Assembly: GCF_020991415.1 (NCBI RefSeq)
Contig: NZ_JAJMOY010000002.1
Coordinates: 620,001-684,000, forward strand
Direction: 5' to 3'
Source: Flavobacterium sp. ENC
Lineage (GTDB): Bacteria > Bacteroidota > Bacteroidia > Flavobacteriales > Flavobacteriaceae
DNA: 64,000 nt
Shown: positions 24,024 to 31,456 of the stretch, in pieces
How positions within the stretch are numbered: position 1 is the stretch's first letter
Layout of the letters: each line of letters opens with the position of its first letter
Made by a program: the position numbers and the translations under genes
The notes under the pieces: model-generated
What the model saw: only the letters and a program-made list of their open reading frames with translations
Told to the model about the DNA's origin: nothing
Databases searched by the model: none

Positions 24024-26036
24024 ATGAAAAATTCATTACTACTCTTCATTGCATGCTTCGCTTTTACGGCATGTTCAAAACATCAGGAGAAAAAAAATAT
24101 TGCTATCACCGGAATAGATTCCACATTGCGGCCCGGTAATGATTTTTTTAAATATGTAAATGGCAAATGGTACGATTCTGTATCAATACCTGCATCTCAG
24201 GCCGGAGTTGGTGCCTATATGTTTATGAATTACCCACAGCGAATGCGTCTGCAGGGAATATTGGACAGTATTTCGAAAAGCAAGAATCCGGCAGGAAGTA
24301 TAGCACAAAAGGTAGGAGACTTTTACGCATCAGGTATGGATACGGTAACCATTGACAAGCGTGGTTATGAACCTGTCAAACCCCTGCTTGCTAAAATTGA
24401 AGCAATTAGCGATCTGACGTCCTTAATGAACTTGGTAGTTAATGAAGCCAAAGTAGGCAATTCTTCCATTATTGCTTTTGGAGTATCACCTGATGAAAAA
24501 AACAGCATTATGAACATTGCCCAAATCTATCAGGCCGGTATCGGTTTGCCTGACAGGGATTATTATTTCAAATCAGATTCATCAACTGTTGCCATACAGA
24601 AGGCATACAAAAAATACCTTACTACATTATTTCAGCAAACAGGCAGTAATGCTGAGGAGGCTAAAAAGAATGCGAATCTCGTTTACGATATTGACAAACA
24701 ACTCGCCGTATCGCATAAAACAAAAGTTGAACTTCGGGATGTGCAGGCAAATTATAATAAAATGGCGGTGACAGATCTGGCCAAAAGACATCCAAACCTC
24801 AACTGGAGTGCTTTTTTACATGGGTTAGGAGCTCAAACCGATTCTATTAATGTAGGCCAGCCTTCCTATTATGATGCGCTTAATAAGCTCTTAAAAACCA
24901 TCCCCGTTACTAATTGGAAAATTTACCTGAAAGCAAATTCTCTGGAAAGATATGCAGATGATTTGAGTAAACCTTTTGCGGATGCCTCTTTTGAGTATAC
25001 CAAAGTGCTTTCCGGTCAGGCTGTTCAAAAATCACGCGGCGAAAAAATGGCTAATGTCCTTGACAATTACCTGGGCGAAGCGCTGGGTCAATTGTATGTA
25101 AAGAAATATTTTTCAGAAGATGCAAAAAAACGCATGCTGGTGCTCGTGAATAACCTGCAAAAAGCGTACGCAAAAAGAATTGATAAATTGGAATGGATGA
25201 GTCCCGTTACGAAGCAAAAAGCCAAAGAAAAATTGGCAGCCATGACTAAGAAAATAGGATATCCCGATAAATGGAAAGACTATAGCAAGGTACAGATAGC
25301 CAGGAACACCTATTTTGAGAATATGGTTTCGGCCGCTACAGCTGCTTATCAACTTCAATTGGCAAAATTGGGCAAACGGGTCGATAAATCAGAATGGTTT
25401 ACTACCCCTCCGACAGTTACGGCATATAATAACCCTACTGCAAACGAAATTGTTTTTCCTGCAGGTATTTTACAACCCCCATATTTTGATAATAATGCAG
25501 ATGATGCGCTGAACTATGGAGGTATTGGAATGGTTATAGGCCACGAAATAACCCATACGTTTGATGATCAGGGTGCCCAATATGATAAGGATGGCAACTT
25601 AAAAAACTGGTGGACAAAAGAGGATTATGCCAAGTTTAAGTCCAGGATACAACAGGTTATTAATTTGTATAATACCTATACCGTTTTAGGTGACCTGCAC
25701 ATTAATGGTGCAATGACAGTTGGCGAAAATACGGCCGATATTGCCGGAATAGCAGTTGCCTACGATGCTTTTAAAATGACTAAACAAGGACAGGGGAATA
25801 CCAAAATTGACGGTTTTACTCCTGATCAGCGCTTTTTTATTTCTATAGCCAAAATATGGAGAGTAAAAATGAAAGACGAGTTTCTGCGTTTGTGGATTAA
25901 CAATAATCCGCATTCTCCGCCAAGCTGGCGTGTTAATGGCCCTTTAATGAATACAACCCCTTTTTACGAAGCATTTAATGTAAAACCCGGAGATAAAATG
26001 TTTTTGCCGAAGAATGAGAGAATAACAATTTGGTAG
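24024..26036 (+). CDS. M13-family zinc metallopeptidase lipoprotein (neprilysin/PepO-like)
   Basis: This 670-residue protein starts with a lipoprotein signal (LLFIACFAFTACS, lipobox Cys at about residue 17). The M13 zinc motif HEITH is at residues 507-511, followed by TFDDQGAQYDKDG. The second motif GENTADIAG supplies the third zinc ligand, Glu568, and the substrate-binding Arg lies near the conserved C-terminal VNGPLMNTTPFYEAF. It cleaves short peptides outside the cytoplasm. Length fits the family (about 650-700). It is monocistronic, with no obvious terminator. Confidence 0.93.
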   Translation: MKNSLLLFIACFAFTACSKHQEKKNIAITGIDSTLRPGNDFFKYVNGKWYDSVSIPASQAGVGAYMFMNYPQRMRLQGILDSISKSKNPAGSIAQKVGDFYASGMDTVTIDKRGYEPVKPLLAKIEAISDLTSLMNLVVNEAKVGNSSIIAFGVSPDEKNSIMNIAQIYQAGIGLPDRDYYFKSDSSTVAIQKAYKKYLTTLFQQTGSNAEEAKKNANLVYDIDKQLAVSHKTKVELRDVQANYNKMAVTDLAKRHPNLNWSAFLHGLGAQTDSINVGQPSYYDALNKLLKTIPVTNWKIYLKANSLERYADDLSKPFADASFEYTKVLSGQAVQKSRGEKMANVLDNYLGEALGQLYVKKYFSEDAKKRMLVLVNNLQKAYAKRIDKLEWMSPVTKQKAKEKLAAMTKKIGYPDKWKDYSKVQIARNTYFENMVSAATAAYQLQLAKLGKRVDKSEWFTTPPTVTAYNNPTANEIVFPAGILQPPYFDNNADDALNYGGIGMVIGHEITHTFDDQGAQYDKDGNLKNWWTKEDYAKFKSRIQQVINLYNTYTVLGDLHINGAMTVGENTADIAGIAVAYDAFKMTKQGQGNTKIDGFTPDQRFFISIAKIWRVKMKDEFLRLWINNNPHSPPSWRVNGPLMNTTPFYEAFNVKPGDKMFLPKNERITIW

Positions 26037-26230
26037 TCCTGTCGGGATTTATAAGATATTATAAAATAAGTAATTAGGGTTGGATAATTACTTAGGAGAA
26101 CAACCTGCCTGCTTGAAGGATTCGGGCTGTAAGAAGTCCGGCAGGGCAGGGAGGCAGCGGTAACCATTAGATACGTTGCGCACCCAAAAGTTTATAAGTA
26201 ATTTTTATATTTGATGATTAAAATAGTAAA

Positions 26231-27019
26231 ATGAGCGAAACAACGAAACCGTATGCCCTAATAACCGGCGCCAGCAAAGGCATTGGTAAAGCTGTTGCTT
26301 ATGAATTGGCGAAACAGGGATATCCGTTATTGCTTGTTGCCAGAAGTGACGCCGAATTAAAAGCACTATCTGCTGATCTTCAGGTTAAATATGGTATCAA
26401 TACTGCTGTTTTATCGATTGATCTTTCGATAGAAGGTGCATCGCAAAAAGTAACCGACTGGATAAAAACGAATAACTATCCGGTTGGGGTTTTAGTTAAC
26501 AATGCCGGTTATGGGGTGTGGGGCGATTTTAGTCAGTCTGCTCTAACTGATCAGCTAGGCATGATGCAGCTGAACATGAATGTAGTGGTAGAACTATCAC
26601 ATCTATTAATACCGATACTTTCACAGGAAAAACAAGCCTACATTTTAAATATATCAAGTACAGCTGCCTACCAGGCTGTACCTACGCTGGCTGTTTATTC
26701 GGCTACAAAGGCTTTTGTTTTATCGTTTACCCGTGCTTTGCGTTTCGAACTTGCGCAGACTTCCATTTCAGTCACCTGTTTTAGTCCGGGTCCGGTTGAT
26801 ACAGGTTTTGCCGCAAGAGCTGGTTTAAACCCTTTTAACAAAATGGCTGAAAAGTTTAATATGCAGCCTGATGAAGTGGCAAAAATTGCCGTAAAAGCCA
26901 TGTTCAGCAAAAAATCAGAAGTTATTCCGGGTTTTACAAATGTCATTTCGGTTTATGCTAACCGTATACTGCCAAAGGCTTTTATCGAAAAAACGGCAGC
27001 CGGGATTTATAAAATTTAA
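26231..27019 (+). CDS. Short-chain dehydrogenase/reductase
   Basis: This 262-residue protein is a classical SDR: nucleotide-binding TGASKGIGKAVAYELA at the N-terminus, NNAG near residue 92, a serine in ISSTAAYQ, and the catalytic YSATK with Tyr156 and Lys160. Such enzymes use NAD(P)H to reduce or oxidise a carbonyl or alcohol; the SPGPVDTGF loop is standard. The substrate is unknown. A TATATTTG -7 candidate at 26206-26213 lacks a matching -33. It is not in an operon with the next gene, because a consensus promoter intervenes. Confidence 0.9.
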   Translation: MSETTKPYALITGASKGIGKAVAYELAKQGYPLLLVARSDAELKALSADLQVKYGINTAVLSIDLSIEGASQKVTDWIKTNNYPVGVLVNNAGYGVWGDFSQSALTDQLGMMQLNMNVVVELSHLLIPILSQEKQAYILNISSTAAYQAVPTLAVYSATKAFVLSFTRALRFELAQTSISVTCFSPGPVDTGFAARAGLNPFNKMAEKFNMQPDEVAKIAVKAMFSKKSEVIPGFTNVISVYANRILPKAFIEKTAAGIYKI

Positions 27020-27049
27020 TTTTTTCAAAAAAAAAATAAAAAAAATTCT

Positions 27050-27077
27050 TTGCAAATAAGAAATTATATTACATTTG
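27050..27077 (+). promoter_or_regulatory. Promoter of the poly-Cys leader and PhyH operon
   Basis: TTG at 27050-27052, a 17-nt spacer and TACATTTG at 27070-27077 match the Bacteroidota consensus exactly. Transcription would begin about 25 nt before the leader-peptide ATG at 27105. Confidence 0.7.
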
Positions 27078-27104
27078 CATAAATGTCTACTAATTCCATA
27101 GAGT

Positions 27105-27194
27105 ATGTCTAATAAAAGAAATATGTTTAATTTTTCTAAAAGCCGAATGACCGCAAACATGCGAATGTGTTGCTGTTGTTGTTGCTGTTGCTAA
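27105..27194 (+). CDS. Poly-cysteine leader peptide (probable cysteine-sensing uORF)
   Basis: This 29-codon ORF ends in eight consecutive cysteine codons just before its stop (peptide tail RMCCCCCCCC; codons TGT and TGC mixed). It lies between a consensus promoter and the PhyH gene, whose ATG is 54 nt beyond the uORF stop. Poly-Cys uORFs in mycobacteria are known cysteine-responsive attenuators: cysteine starvation stalls the ribosome in the run and raises expression of the genes downstream. The same logic would make the PhyH operon sulphur-regulated. The eight-Cys run is read directly; the regulatory role is inference. Confidence 0.7.
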   Translation: MSNKRNMFNFSKSRMTANMRMCCCCCCCC

Positions 27195-27248
27195 TCACTT
27201 TAGATAAAATTTCAAACACTATTATTTCATTTATTAAATCTATTTATC

Positions 27249-28055
27249 ATGGTATCTTCTTATAAAACGTTTACCCTTACTGAGCAATTAACTGCTGAGC
27301 AAATTGACTTTTTTAACCAACATGGCTTTATCCATTTCAAAAAATTTATAAATCCGGAAACGGTTTCCTCCATCATTGATGCCTCCAAACAAGTGGAGCA
27401 AAATTGGATTGACAATGACCTTCAAAAAGTAAATGGTGTTCCAATTAAATATGGAAAAGATTTGGATGGCTCTCCAATCGTACAACGTTTTGCTTTTATC
27501 AATCAGCATCATCAAACCTTAAGCGGTCTTCTGCTTGATCCAAGATTTAATAGTTTATTACCATTGGCAGGAGATGGTTCAAGATTGGGTACTGAAGAAA
27601 AAGACGGAATGGTTTTCAATCATTATATCAACGGGCCGGAAAGTAAGTTTACTAAAATGGGCTGGCATACAGATGGTTTGAGAGATATTTTTTACGGTGC
27701 AAAATTAAACCCGATGCTCAATGTGGGTATTCACTTAAGCACTTTAAAACCCGAAAACGGCGGCCTTAAAATCATTCCGGGTACGCACAAGCAAAGTATT
27801 TATCAAATGCTTTTTCGTAAAAAATACTTTTTAGATAACAAAGCCGATCCGGAGGAAGTTTCGATCACTCCGGAAGCCGGAGATTTAACCATTCACGATG
27901 GCCGTTTGTGGCATAGAGTGGCAGAATCCTCTATCCGTGGCGAAGAAAGCAGAAGAAGGGTTATCTATATTCCAATTATAGCCGGAAAATATGCTCCTAA
28001 AAATGAGAACAGCCCAACGGTTTTCTATCAACGTTTTGCAGGTATTGTTAAATAA
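27249..28055 (+). CDS. PhyH-family Fe(II)/2-oxoglutarate dioxygenase
   Basis: This 268-residue protein has the phytanoyl-CoA dioxygenase fold, with the metal triad in GWHTDG (His140, Asp142) and LWHRVAESS (His222), and the 2-oxoglutarate-binding Arg likely in the RRRVIYIP stretch. It hydroxylates an unknown organic substrate, with release of CO2 and succinate. Because the operon starts with a poly-Cys uORF, a sulphur-containing substrate (as with other 2-oxoglutarate enzymes that release sulphite from sulphonates) is worth considering; that is inference. The next ORF begins 2 nt after the stop. Confidence 0.88.
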   Translation: MVSSYKTFTLTEQLTAEQIDFFNQHGFIHFKKFINPETVSSIIDASKQVEQNWIDNDLQKVNGVPIKYGKDLDGSPIVQRFAFINQHHQTLSGLLLDPRFNSLLPLAGDGSRLGTEEKDGMVFNHYINGPESKFTKMGWHTDGLRDIFYGAKLNPMLNVGIHLSTLKPENGGLKIIPGTHKQSIYQMLFRKKYFLDNKADPEEVSITPEAGDLTIHDGRLWHRVAESSIRGEESRRRVIYIPIIAGKYAPKNENSPTVFYQRFAGIVK

Positions 28056-28057
28056 TT

Positions 28058-28195
28058 ATGCTGATTGTCCTTGCAGTTAGTTATCTGGTCAGATCAGGTA
28101 AACTAAAAAGAACGACCGATTTTTTTAAAAATACGCAACGAAAAATAAAAATAAAAATTATAAAACTGGAATTGGCTATACAGCAGGGGTATTAA
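28058..28195 (+). CDS. Possible small protein between PhyH and phosphatidyltransferase
   Basis: A 45-codon ORF begins 2 nt after the PhyH stop and ends 13 nt before the next gene. The product starts hydrophobic (MLIVLAVSYLV) and then turns strongly basic (GKLKRTTDFFKNTQRK), consistent with a small membrane-associated protein. The tight spacing supports translation, but I recognise no family, and it could be a remnant. Confidence 0.35.
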   Translation: MLIVLAVSYLVRSGKLKRTTDFFKNTQRKIKIKIIKLELAIQQGY

Positions 28196-28208
28196 TAGTA
28201 GGTTACTA

Positions 28209-28895
28209 ATGGGAAAAGAAAGACAGGTTGAAAAGTATAGTGCCATTACACAAAGAACATTTTCAGACCGTAAACGAACTAATATTTTAAAAAAAGCCGA
28301 ACAGTCAACGATTGTATTTTTGCTTCCAAAGGTGCCTGAATTCATTTCGCCGAACGTACTCACTTTAATAGGGACACTGGGTTCGGGATTCGTTTTTTTA
28401 GCTTTTGTTTTAGGTACTTATTTTACAAACTGGTATTTGCTTTTGGGTATTATCGGTTTGGGTATAAATTGGTTAGGTGATTCTTTAGACGGAAGACTGG
28501 CTTATTACAGAAATATTCCACGCCGCTGGTATGGTTTTGCACTCGATATTATTGCCGATTGGATCGGTATTGTACTTATAGGCTTTGGCTACTACATTTA
28601 TGCTGAAAATGGCACACAAATAGTAGCCTTTGCTTTTGTCTCATTATATGGCTGGTCGATCATCATCAGCCAGTTACGCTACAAAATTACAAATGAGTAC
28701 CGTATAGATTCCGGCTTTGTTGGCCCGACAGAACTTCGATTTATTATTGCATTCATTTTAATCACAGAAGTTTTATTTCCCGGATCAATTACCTATTTGG
28801 CAGGTTTAATCACTGTTGTTTTGTTGATAATCAATATCATAGATAGCGTAAAGCTTTTAAAGCTAGGCGATTTAAGAGATAAAAGCCAGGATTGA
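28209..28895 (+). CDS. CDP-alcohol phosphatidyltransferase family protein
   Basis: This 228-residue membrane protein has the CDP-OH-P active-site pattern: GDSLDGRLAYYRNIP followed by GFALDIIAD, with the Asp residues that bind Mg and the CDP group. The usual DGxxAR is DGRLAY here, so the Arg is replaced by Tyr. There are about six hydrophobic segments. Such enzymes join a diacylglyceryl or similar phosphate group from CDP to an alcohol to make a phospholipid. The pathway is unknown. It is followed after 1 nt by the GtrA-type gene. Confidence 0.82.
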   Translation: MGKERQVEKYSAITQRTFSDRKRTNILKKAEQSTIVFLLPKVPEFISPNVLTLIGTLGSGFVFLAFVLGTYFTNWYLLLGIIGLGINWLGDSLDGRLAYYRNIPRRWYGFALDIIADWIGIVLIGFGYYIYAENGTQIVAFAFVSLYGWSIIISQLRYKITNEYRIDSGFVGPTELRFIIAFILITEVLFPGSITYLAGLITVVLLIINIIDSVKLLKLGDLRDKSQD

Positions 28896-28896
28896 T

Positions 28897-29328
28897 ATGT
28901 TTAAGAAAAAATCTATTTTTACTTTTCTGCAAGCACAAGTAGCGGCATTTTTAGGAGGCATTACCGATTATGGTTTAATGATTTTATTAACCGAAGTGTT
29001 CAAATTACATTTTACCTTTTCAATTCTAATCTCCGGAACCGTTGGCGCCATTATCAATTTCAGCATCAATAGATTTTGGGTATTTAAAAATCAATCGGGG
29101 TATAGCAGTACCATCAACAGTCAGCTTTTTAAATTTGCGTTGGTGGTGTTGGGAAGCATTTCCTTAAAATCATCCGGTACTTTTCTTTTGCAAAAAGCAT
29201 TTCAAATCGATTACAAAATCGGAAGACTAATCACAGATTTATTTGTTTCTTATGGATTTAATTTTCCACTGATTAAATATTGGGTTTTTAGGGCAAACGA
29301 AAAACAGAATGTAATCGAATCAAATTAG
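28897..29328 (+). CDS. GtrA-family membrane protein
   Basis: This 143-residue protein has four hydrophobic segments and the GtrA-like pattern: FLQAQVAAFLGGITDYGLM, SGTVGAIINFSINRFWVF and a C-terminal YGFNFPLIKYWVFR. GtrA-family proteins are thought to flip or transfer polyprenyl-linked sugars or lipids across membranes. It is the last gene of the poly-Cys-led operon and is followed by a terminator at 29335. Together with the phosphatidyltransferase it suggests a lipid or lipid-sugar modification. Confidence 0.82.
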   Translation: MFKKKSIFTFLQAQVAAFLGGITDYGLMILLTEVFKLHFTFSILISGTVGAIINFSINRFWVFKNQSGYSSTINSQLFKFALVVLGSISLKSSGTFLLQKAFQIDYKIGRLITDLFVSYGFNFPLIKYWVFRANEKQNVIESN

Positions 29329-29334
29329 GATATA

Positions 29335-29363
29335 AAAAACCAGTTGTGTAATTCGTGGTTTTT
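29335..29363 (+). terminator. Terminator of the PhyH-GtrA operon
   Basis: An 8-bp stem AAAAACCA / TGGTTTTT with a 13-nt loop and downstream T-rich sequence, 7 nt after the GtrA stop codon. Confidence 0.55.
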
Positions 29364-29452
29364 CTATTCAAGACATACTTCCGAAGTCCAATCTTATTAG
29401 GTTAAGCTTTTAGAAAATAAATTAATCACGCAAAGTCGCTAAGACGCAAAGT

Positions 29453-29626
29453 TTAAACACAATATTATCATTTCGACGCAGGAGACCAGAACGATAGTGA
29501 ATAGGCGAAGCAAATCTCCACGAGAGGCTCGACAAAGATTGGATTTGCGTTGCGGAGTTAATTACAGCTATTTTCTTCGTCTGTTCGCTATGGCCCGAGT
29601 CTTCTATGTCGAAACAATCGCACCCA
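29453..29626. repeat. Interspersed fold-back repeat R1, copy 1
   Basis: It shares TAAACACAATATT, TCATTTCG and TTCGTCTGTTCGCTATG with the element at 48691-48815, and has its own TTTCGAC / GTCGAAA ends (29471-29477, 29608-29614). It is an intergenic repeat of the type scattered in Flavobacterium genomes. A longer upstream reading frame of the DUF4833 gene runs through it and is therefore rejected as the start. Confidence 0.5.
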
Positions 29627-29649
29627 AGGGTTATATAAATATTTCGTTT

Positions 29650-30228
29650 ATGAATAAATTACCATTTAAAATATTTAGAAAATCACTAATCGTTATCACG
29701 CTCTTAGTAAATATGGCTTCCGGAAATCTGTCGGCACAATCCAAAAATCCGTCTCCATTACATTTTCCAACGCCTAAAAATATAGAAAATATGCTTTTTT
29801 ACATTCAGCGTGACCCCAATATAAACACTGCTATTTATGCCCTAAACTATCAGGAAAATGGAAAAATAGACAAAAGCAATCCTATAAAAGCCTATTGGAT
29901 TCGCTACGCTGAGAAAGGAGAGAAAAAAGATTTTAGTTATATACAGCGCAAATTTGCCTACGGCATAGAAAGCAAAACGGTAAATAATGACGAGTTTGAG
30001 CTTCAGTTTGTATCCTATAAAAAGCTACCCTTAATCTTGAAAAAGACAGATTCAGATCAAAAATATCATGTTTTTGTAAGTGTAAACCAGAAAAAAATAC
30101 AGGTAGAAAAAATATTTGTACGCATTGAAGGTGGTTCTTTTTGGTTACCCAATGTAAAGTATGCCGAAGTTACCGGAATTGAGGCTTCTTCTAATAAAAT
30201 GATTACGGAGAGGATGTTGTTGAAATGA
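29650..30228 (+). CDS. DUF4833-family secreted protein
   Basis: From the ATG at 29650 the protein is 192 residues with a signal peptide (MNKLPFKIFRKSLIVITLLV, ending near SAQS). The body matches DUF4833: IYALNYQENGKIDKSNPI, AYWIRYAEKGEKKDFSY, FAYGIESK, and a C-terminal RIEGGSFWLPNVKYAEV. The function is unknown. An earlier start at 29497 would place translated sequence in a repeat. Its last five codons are duplicated at 31208-31222, about 1 kb downstream, inside a 150-bp direct repeat. Confidence 0.8.
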   Translation: MNKLPFKIFRKSLIVITLLVNMASGNLSAQSKNPSPLHFPTPKNIENMLFYIQRDPNINTAIYALNYQENGKIDKSNPIKAYWIRYAEKGEKKDFSYIQRKFAYGIESKTVNNDEFELQFVSYKKLPLILKKTDSDQKYHVFVSVNQKKIQVEKIFVRIEGGSFWLPNVKYAEVTGIEASSNKMITERMLLK

Positions 30229-30361
30229 GATGGCTAGACAATATTTTATATTTAAGTTTCAAACATTGCAGTGCAATGCATTTCCCTAAGACAAATTATC
30301 TCAATACGTTTCCCCAGGTTGAAACCCTGGGCTATATTTGAAATACAAAACAAAAAAGCCC
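30212..30361 (+). repeat. Direct repeat R2, left copy
   Basis: A stretch of about 150 bp, beginning within the last codons of the DUF4833 gene, that recurs nearly identically at 31206-31354. The two copies flank the parDE pair and fold-back element R3a. Confidence 0.85.
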
Positions 30362-30447
30362 GATCGCTCGGAAATTCTTTCCGTGTTCTTTCCTGATATA
30401 GGATATTATAAAAACTGGATTTTGCCAAAAAAAACTAATAATTTGAA

Positions 30448-30470
30448 AAGTTACCATTTTTTGGTAACTT
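30448..30470 (+). promoter_or_regulatory. parD operator/promoter
   Basis: The perfect inverted repeat AAGTTACCA-N5-TGGTAACTT ends 13 nt before the parD ATG. It lies between TTG (30443-30445) and a TAACTTAG -7 candidate (30465-30472, spacer 19 nt), consistent with autorepression by ParD or ParDE. Confidence 0.65.
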
Positions 30471-30483
30471 AGCTAAAAAAATT

Positions 30484-30735
30484 ATGGGACGAAATACTTC
30501 TATATCGCTTGGTAATCATTTCGAAAGTTTTATCGAACAGAGTGTAAATGATGGAAGATTCAATAACGCAAGTGAAGTTATCAGAGCCGGTCTTCGACTT
30601 TTAGAAGAGGAGGAAAATAAAATTGTAGCTTTAAGAAAAGCGATCAATGATGGAATTGAAAGTGGACGTGCAGTTGATTTTGATGCTAAAAAACATCTTG
30701 ACATTTTAAAAGCAAGAAGAAAATCAAATGGCTAA
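30484..30735 (+). CDS. parD: ParD-family antitoxin
   Basis: This 83-residue protein has an N-terminal ribbon-helix-helix DNA-binding domain (NTSISLGNHFESFIEQSV, GRFNNASEVIRAGLRLLEEE) and a C-terminal tail that would wrap ParE (VDFDAKKHLDILKARRK). It is the labile antitoxin and probably binds the palindrome at 30448-30470. Its end overlaps the toxin gene by 8 nt, the usual antitoxin-toxin arrangement. The pair lies between 150-bp direct repeats, suggesting acquisition as a unit. Confidence 0.92.
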   Translation: MGRNTSISLGNHFESFIEQSVNDGRFNNASEVIRAGLRLLEEEENKIVALRKAINDGIESGRAVDFDAKKHLDILKARRKSNG

Positions 30736-31021
30736 CTTTTATTTAACAAATAAAGCTGTTGATGACTTATCTGAAATTTGGGATTATACAATCGAAACTT
30801 GGTCTGAAATGCAAGCTGAAAAGTATTATGATTTACTTTTGGCATCATGTTATGATTTAGCAAATAATCCAGAACTTGGCAGAAACTATGATATAGTAAC
30901 GAAAGGAATATTAGGTTTTAAATCAGGTGAACATATTATCTTCTACTCAATTATATCAAAGAACGAAATAGAAATCGTAAGAATCCTTCATGGAATAATG
31001 GATTTAAAAAGCAAACTGTAA
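30728..31021 (+). CDS. parE: ParE/RelE-superfamily toxin
   Basis: This 97-residue protein matches the ParE family: FYLTNKAVDDLSEIWDYTIE, QAEKYYDLLLASCYDLANNP, then GRNYDIVTKGILGFKSGEHIIFYSI and IVRILHGIMD. ParE toxins inhibit DNA gyrase. Expression is held by the ParD gene just upstream. No frameshift or stop suggests it is intact. Confidence 0.9.
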   Translation: MANFYLTNKAVDDLSEIWDYTIETWSEMQAEKYYDLLLASCYDLANNPELGRNYDIVTKGILGFKSGEHIIFYSIISKNEIEIVRILHGIMDLKSKL

Positions 31022-31029
31022 GGAACACA

Positions 31030-31199
31030 GCTCTGCAAAGTGTTCTTTATTTATAAAATATGCTGATCGCTGTGCGAAGTCTCCCGACTTCGTACCCACT
31101 CCAGTGATCCACAAAAAGATGAAAAAAATTGGAAAGGAATGTTGTAACGGGTACGAAGTCGGGAGACTTCGCACTGCAAGTGCCAACACTTCGTAGAGC
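31030..31199. repeat. Fold-back repeat R3, copy a
   Basis: A 170-bp non-coding element directly after parE. Outer ends GCTCTGCAAAGTGTT / AACACTTCGTAGAGC form an inverted repeat. The inner arms at 31073-31097 and 31149-31173 form a perfect 25-bp inverted repeat, and each arm itself contains the palindrome GAAGTC-TCCC-GACTTC. It is about 95 percent identical by eye to R3b. Confidence 0.85.
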
Positions 31200-31205
31200 G
31201 GGGGA

Positions 31206-31354
31206 GAATGTTGTTGAAATGAGATGGCTAGACAATATTTATATTTAAGTTTGAACCATTGCAGTGCAATGCATTTCCCTAAGACAAATTATCTCAATAC
31301 GTTTCCCAAGGTTGAAACCCTGGGCTATATTTGAAATACAAAACAAAAAAGCCC
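31206..31354 (+). repeat. Direct repeat R2, right copy
   Basis: The second copy of the repeat at 30212-30361, including a non-functional copy of the last five DUF4833 codons (ATGTTGTTGAAATGA at 31208-31222). It differs from the left copy at a few bases only. Confidence 0.85.
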
Positions 31355-31356
31355 TC

Positions 31357-31440
31357 TTTCTCCGAAGTGTTCTCATGAAAAGTTACGCAATCCCGAAAAC
31401 CTTCGGGATTGCGCAGCGTAAAGAAGAATACTTTGCAGGG
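31357..31440. repeat. Fold-back repeat R4, copy a
   Basis: A short element whose ends resemble those of R3. The core is a perfect 11-bp hairpin GCAATCCCGAA / TTCGGGATTGC (31387-31412). It ends 16 nt from the polyprenyl synthase stop and may serve as its terminator. Confidence 0.7.
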
Positions 31441-31456
31441 TGGGGTATGGAGAAGA

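Noticed and set aside
29497..29649. Upstream GTG/ATG extension of the DUF4833 gene
   Set aside because: It consists of repeat R1 sequence and would place about 50 residues before the signal peptide.
31004..31235. Short ORFs in the repeats after parE (and again at 32510-32844)
   Set aside because: They arise from the fold-back element R3; the same frame occurs in both copies because the DNA is repeated.
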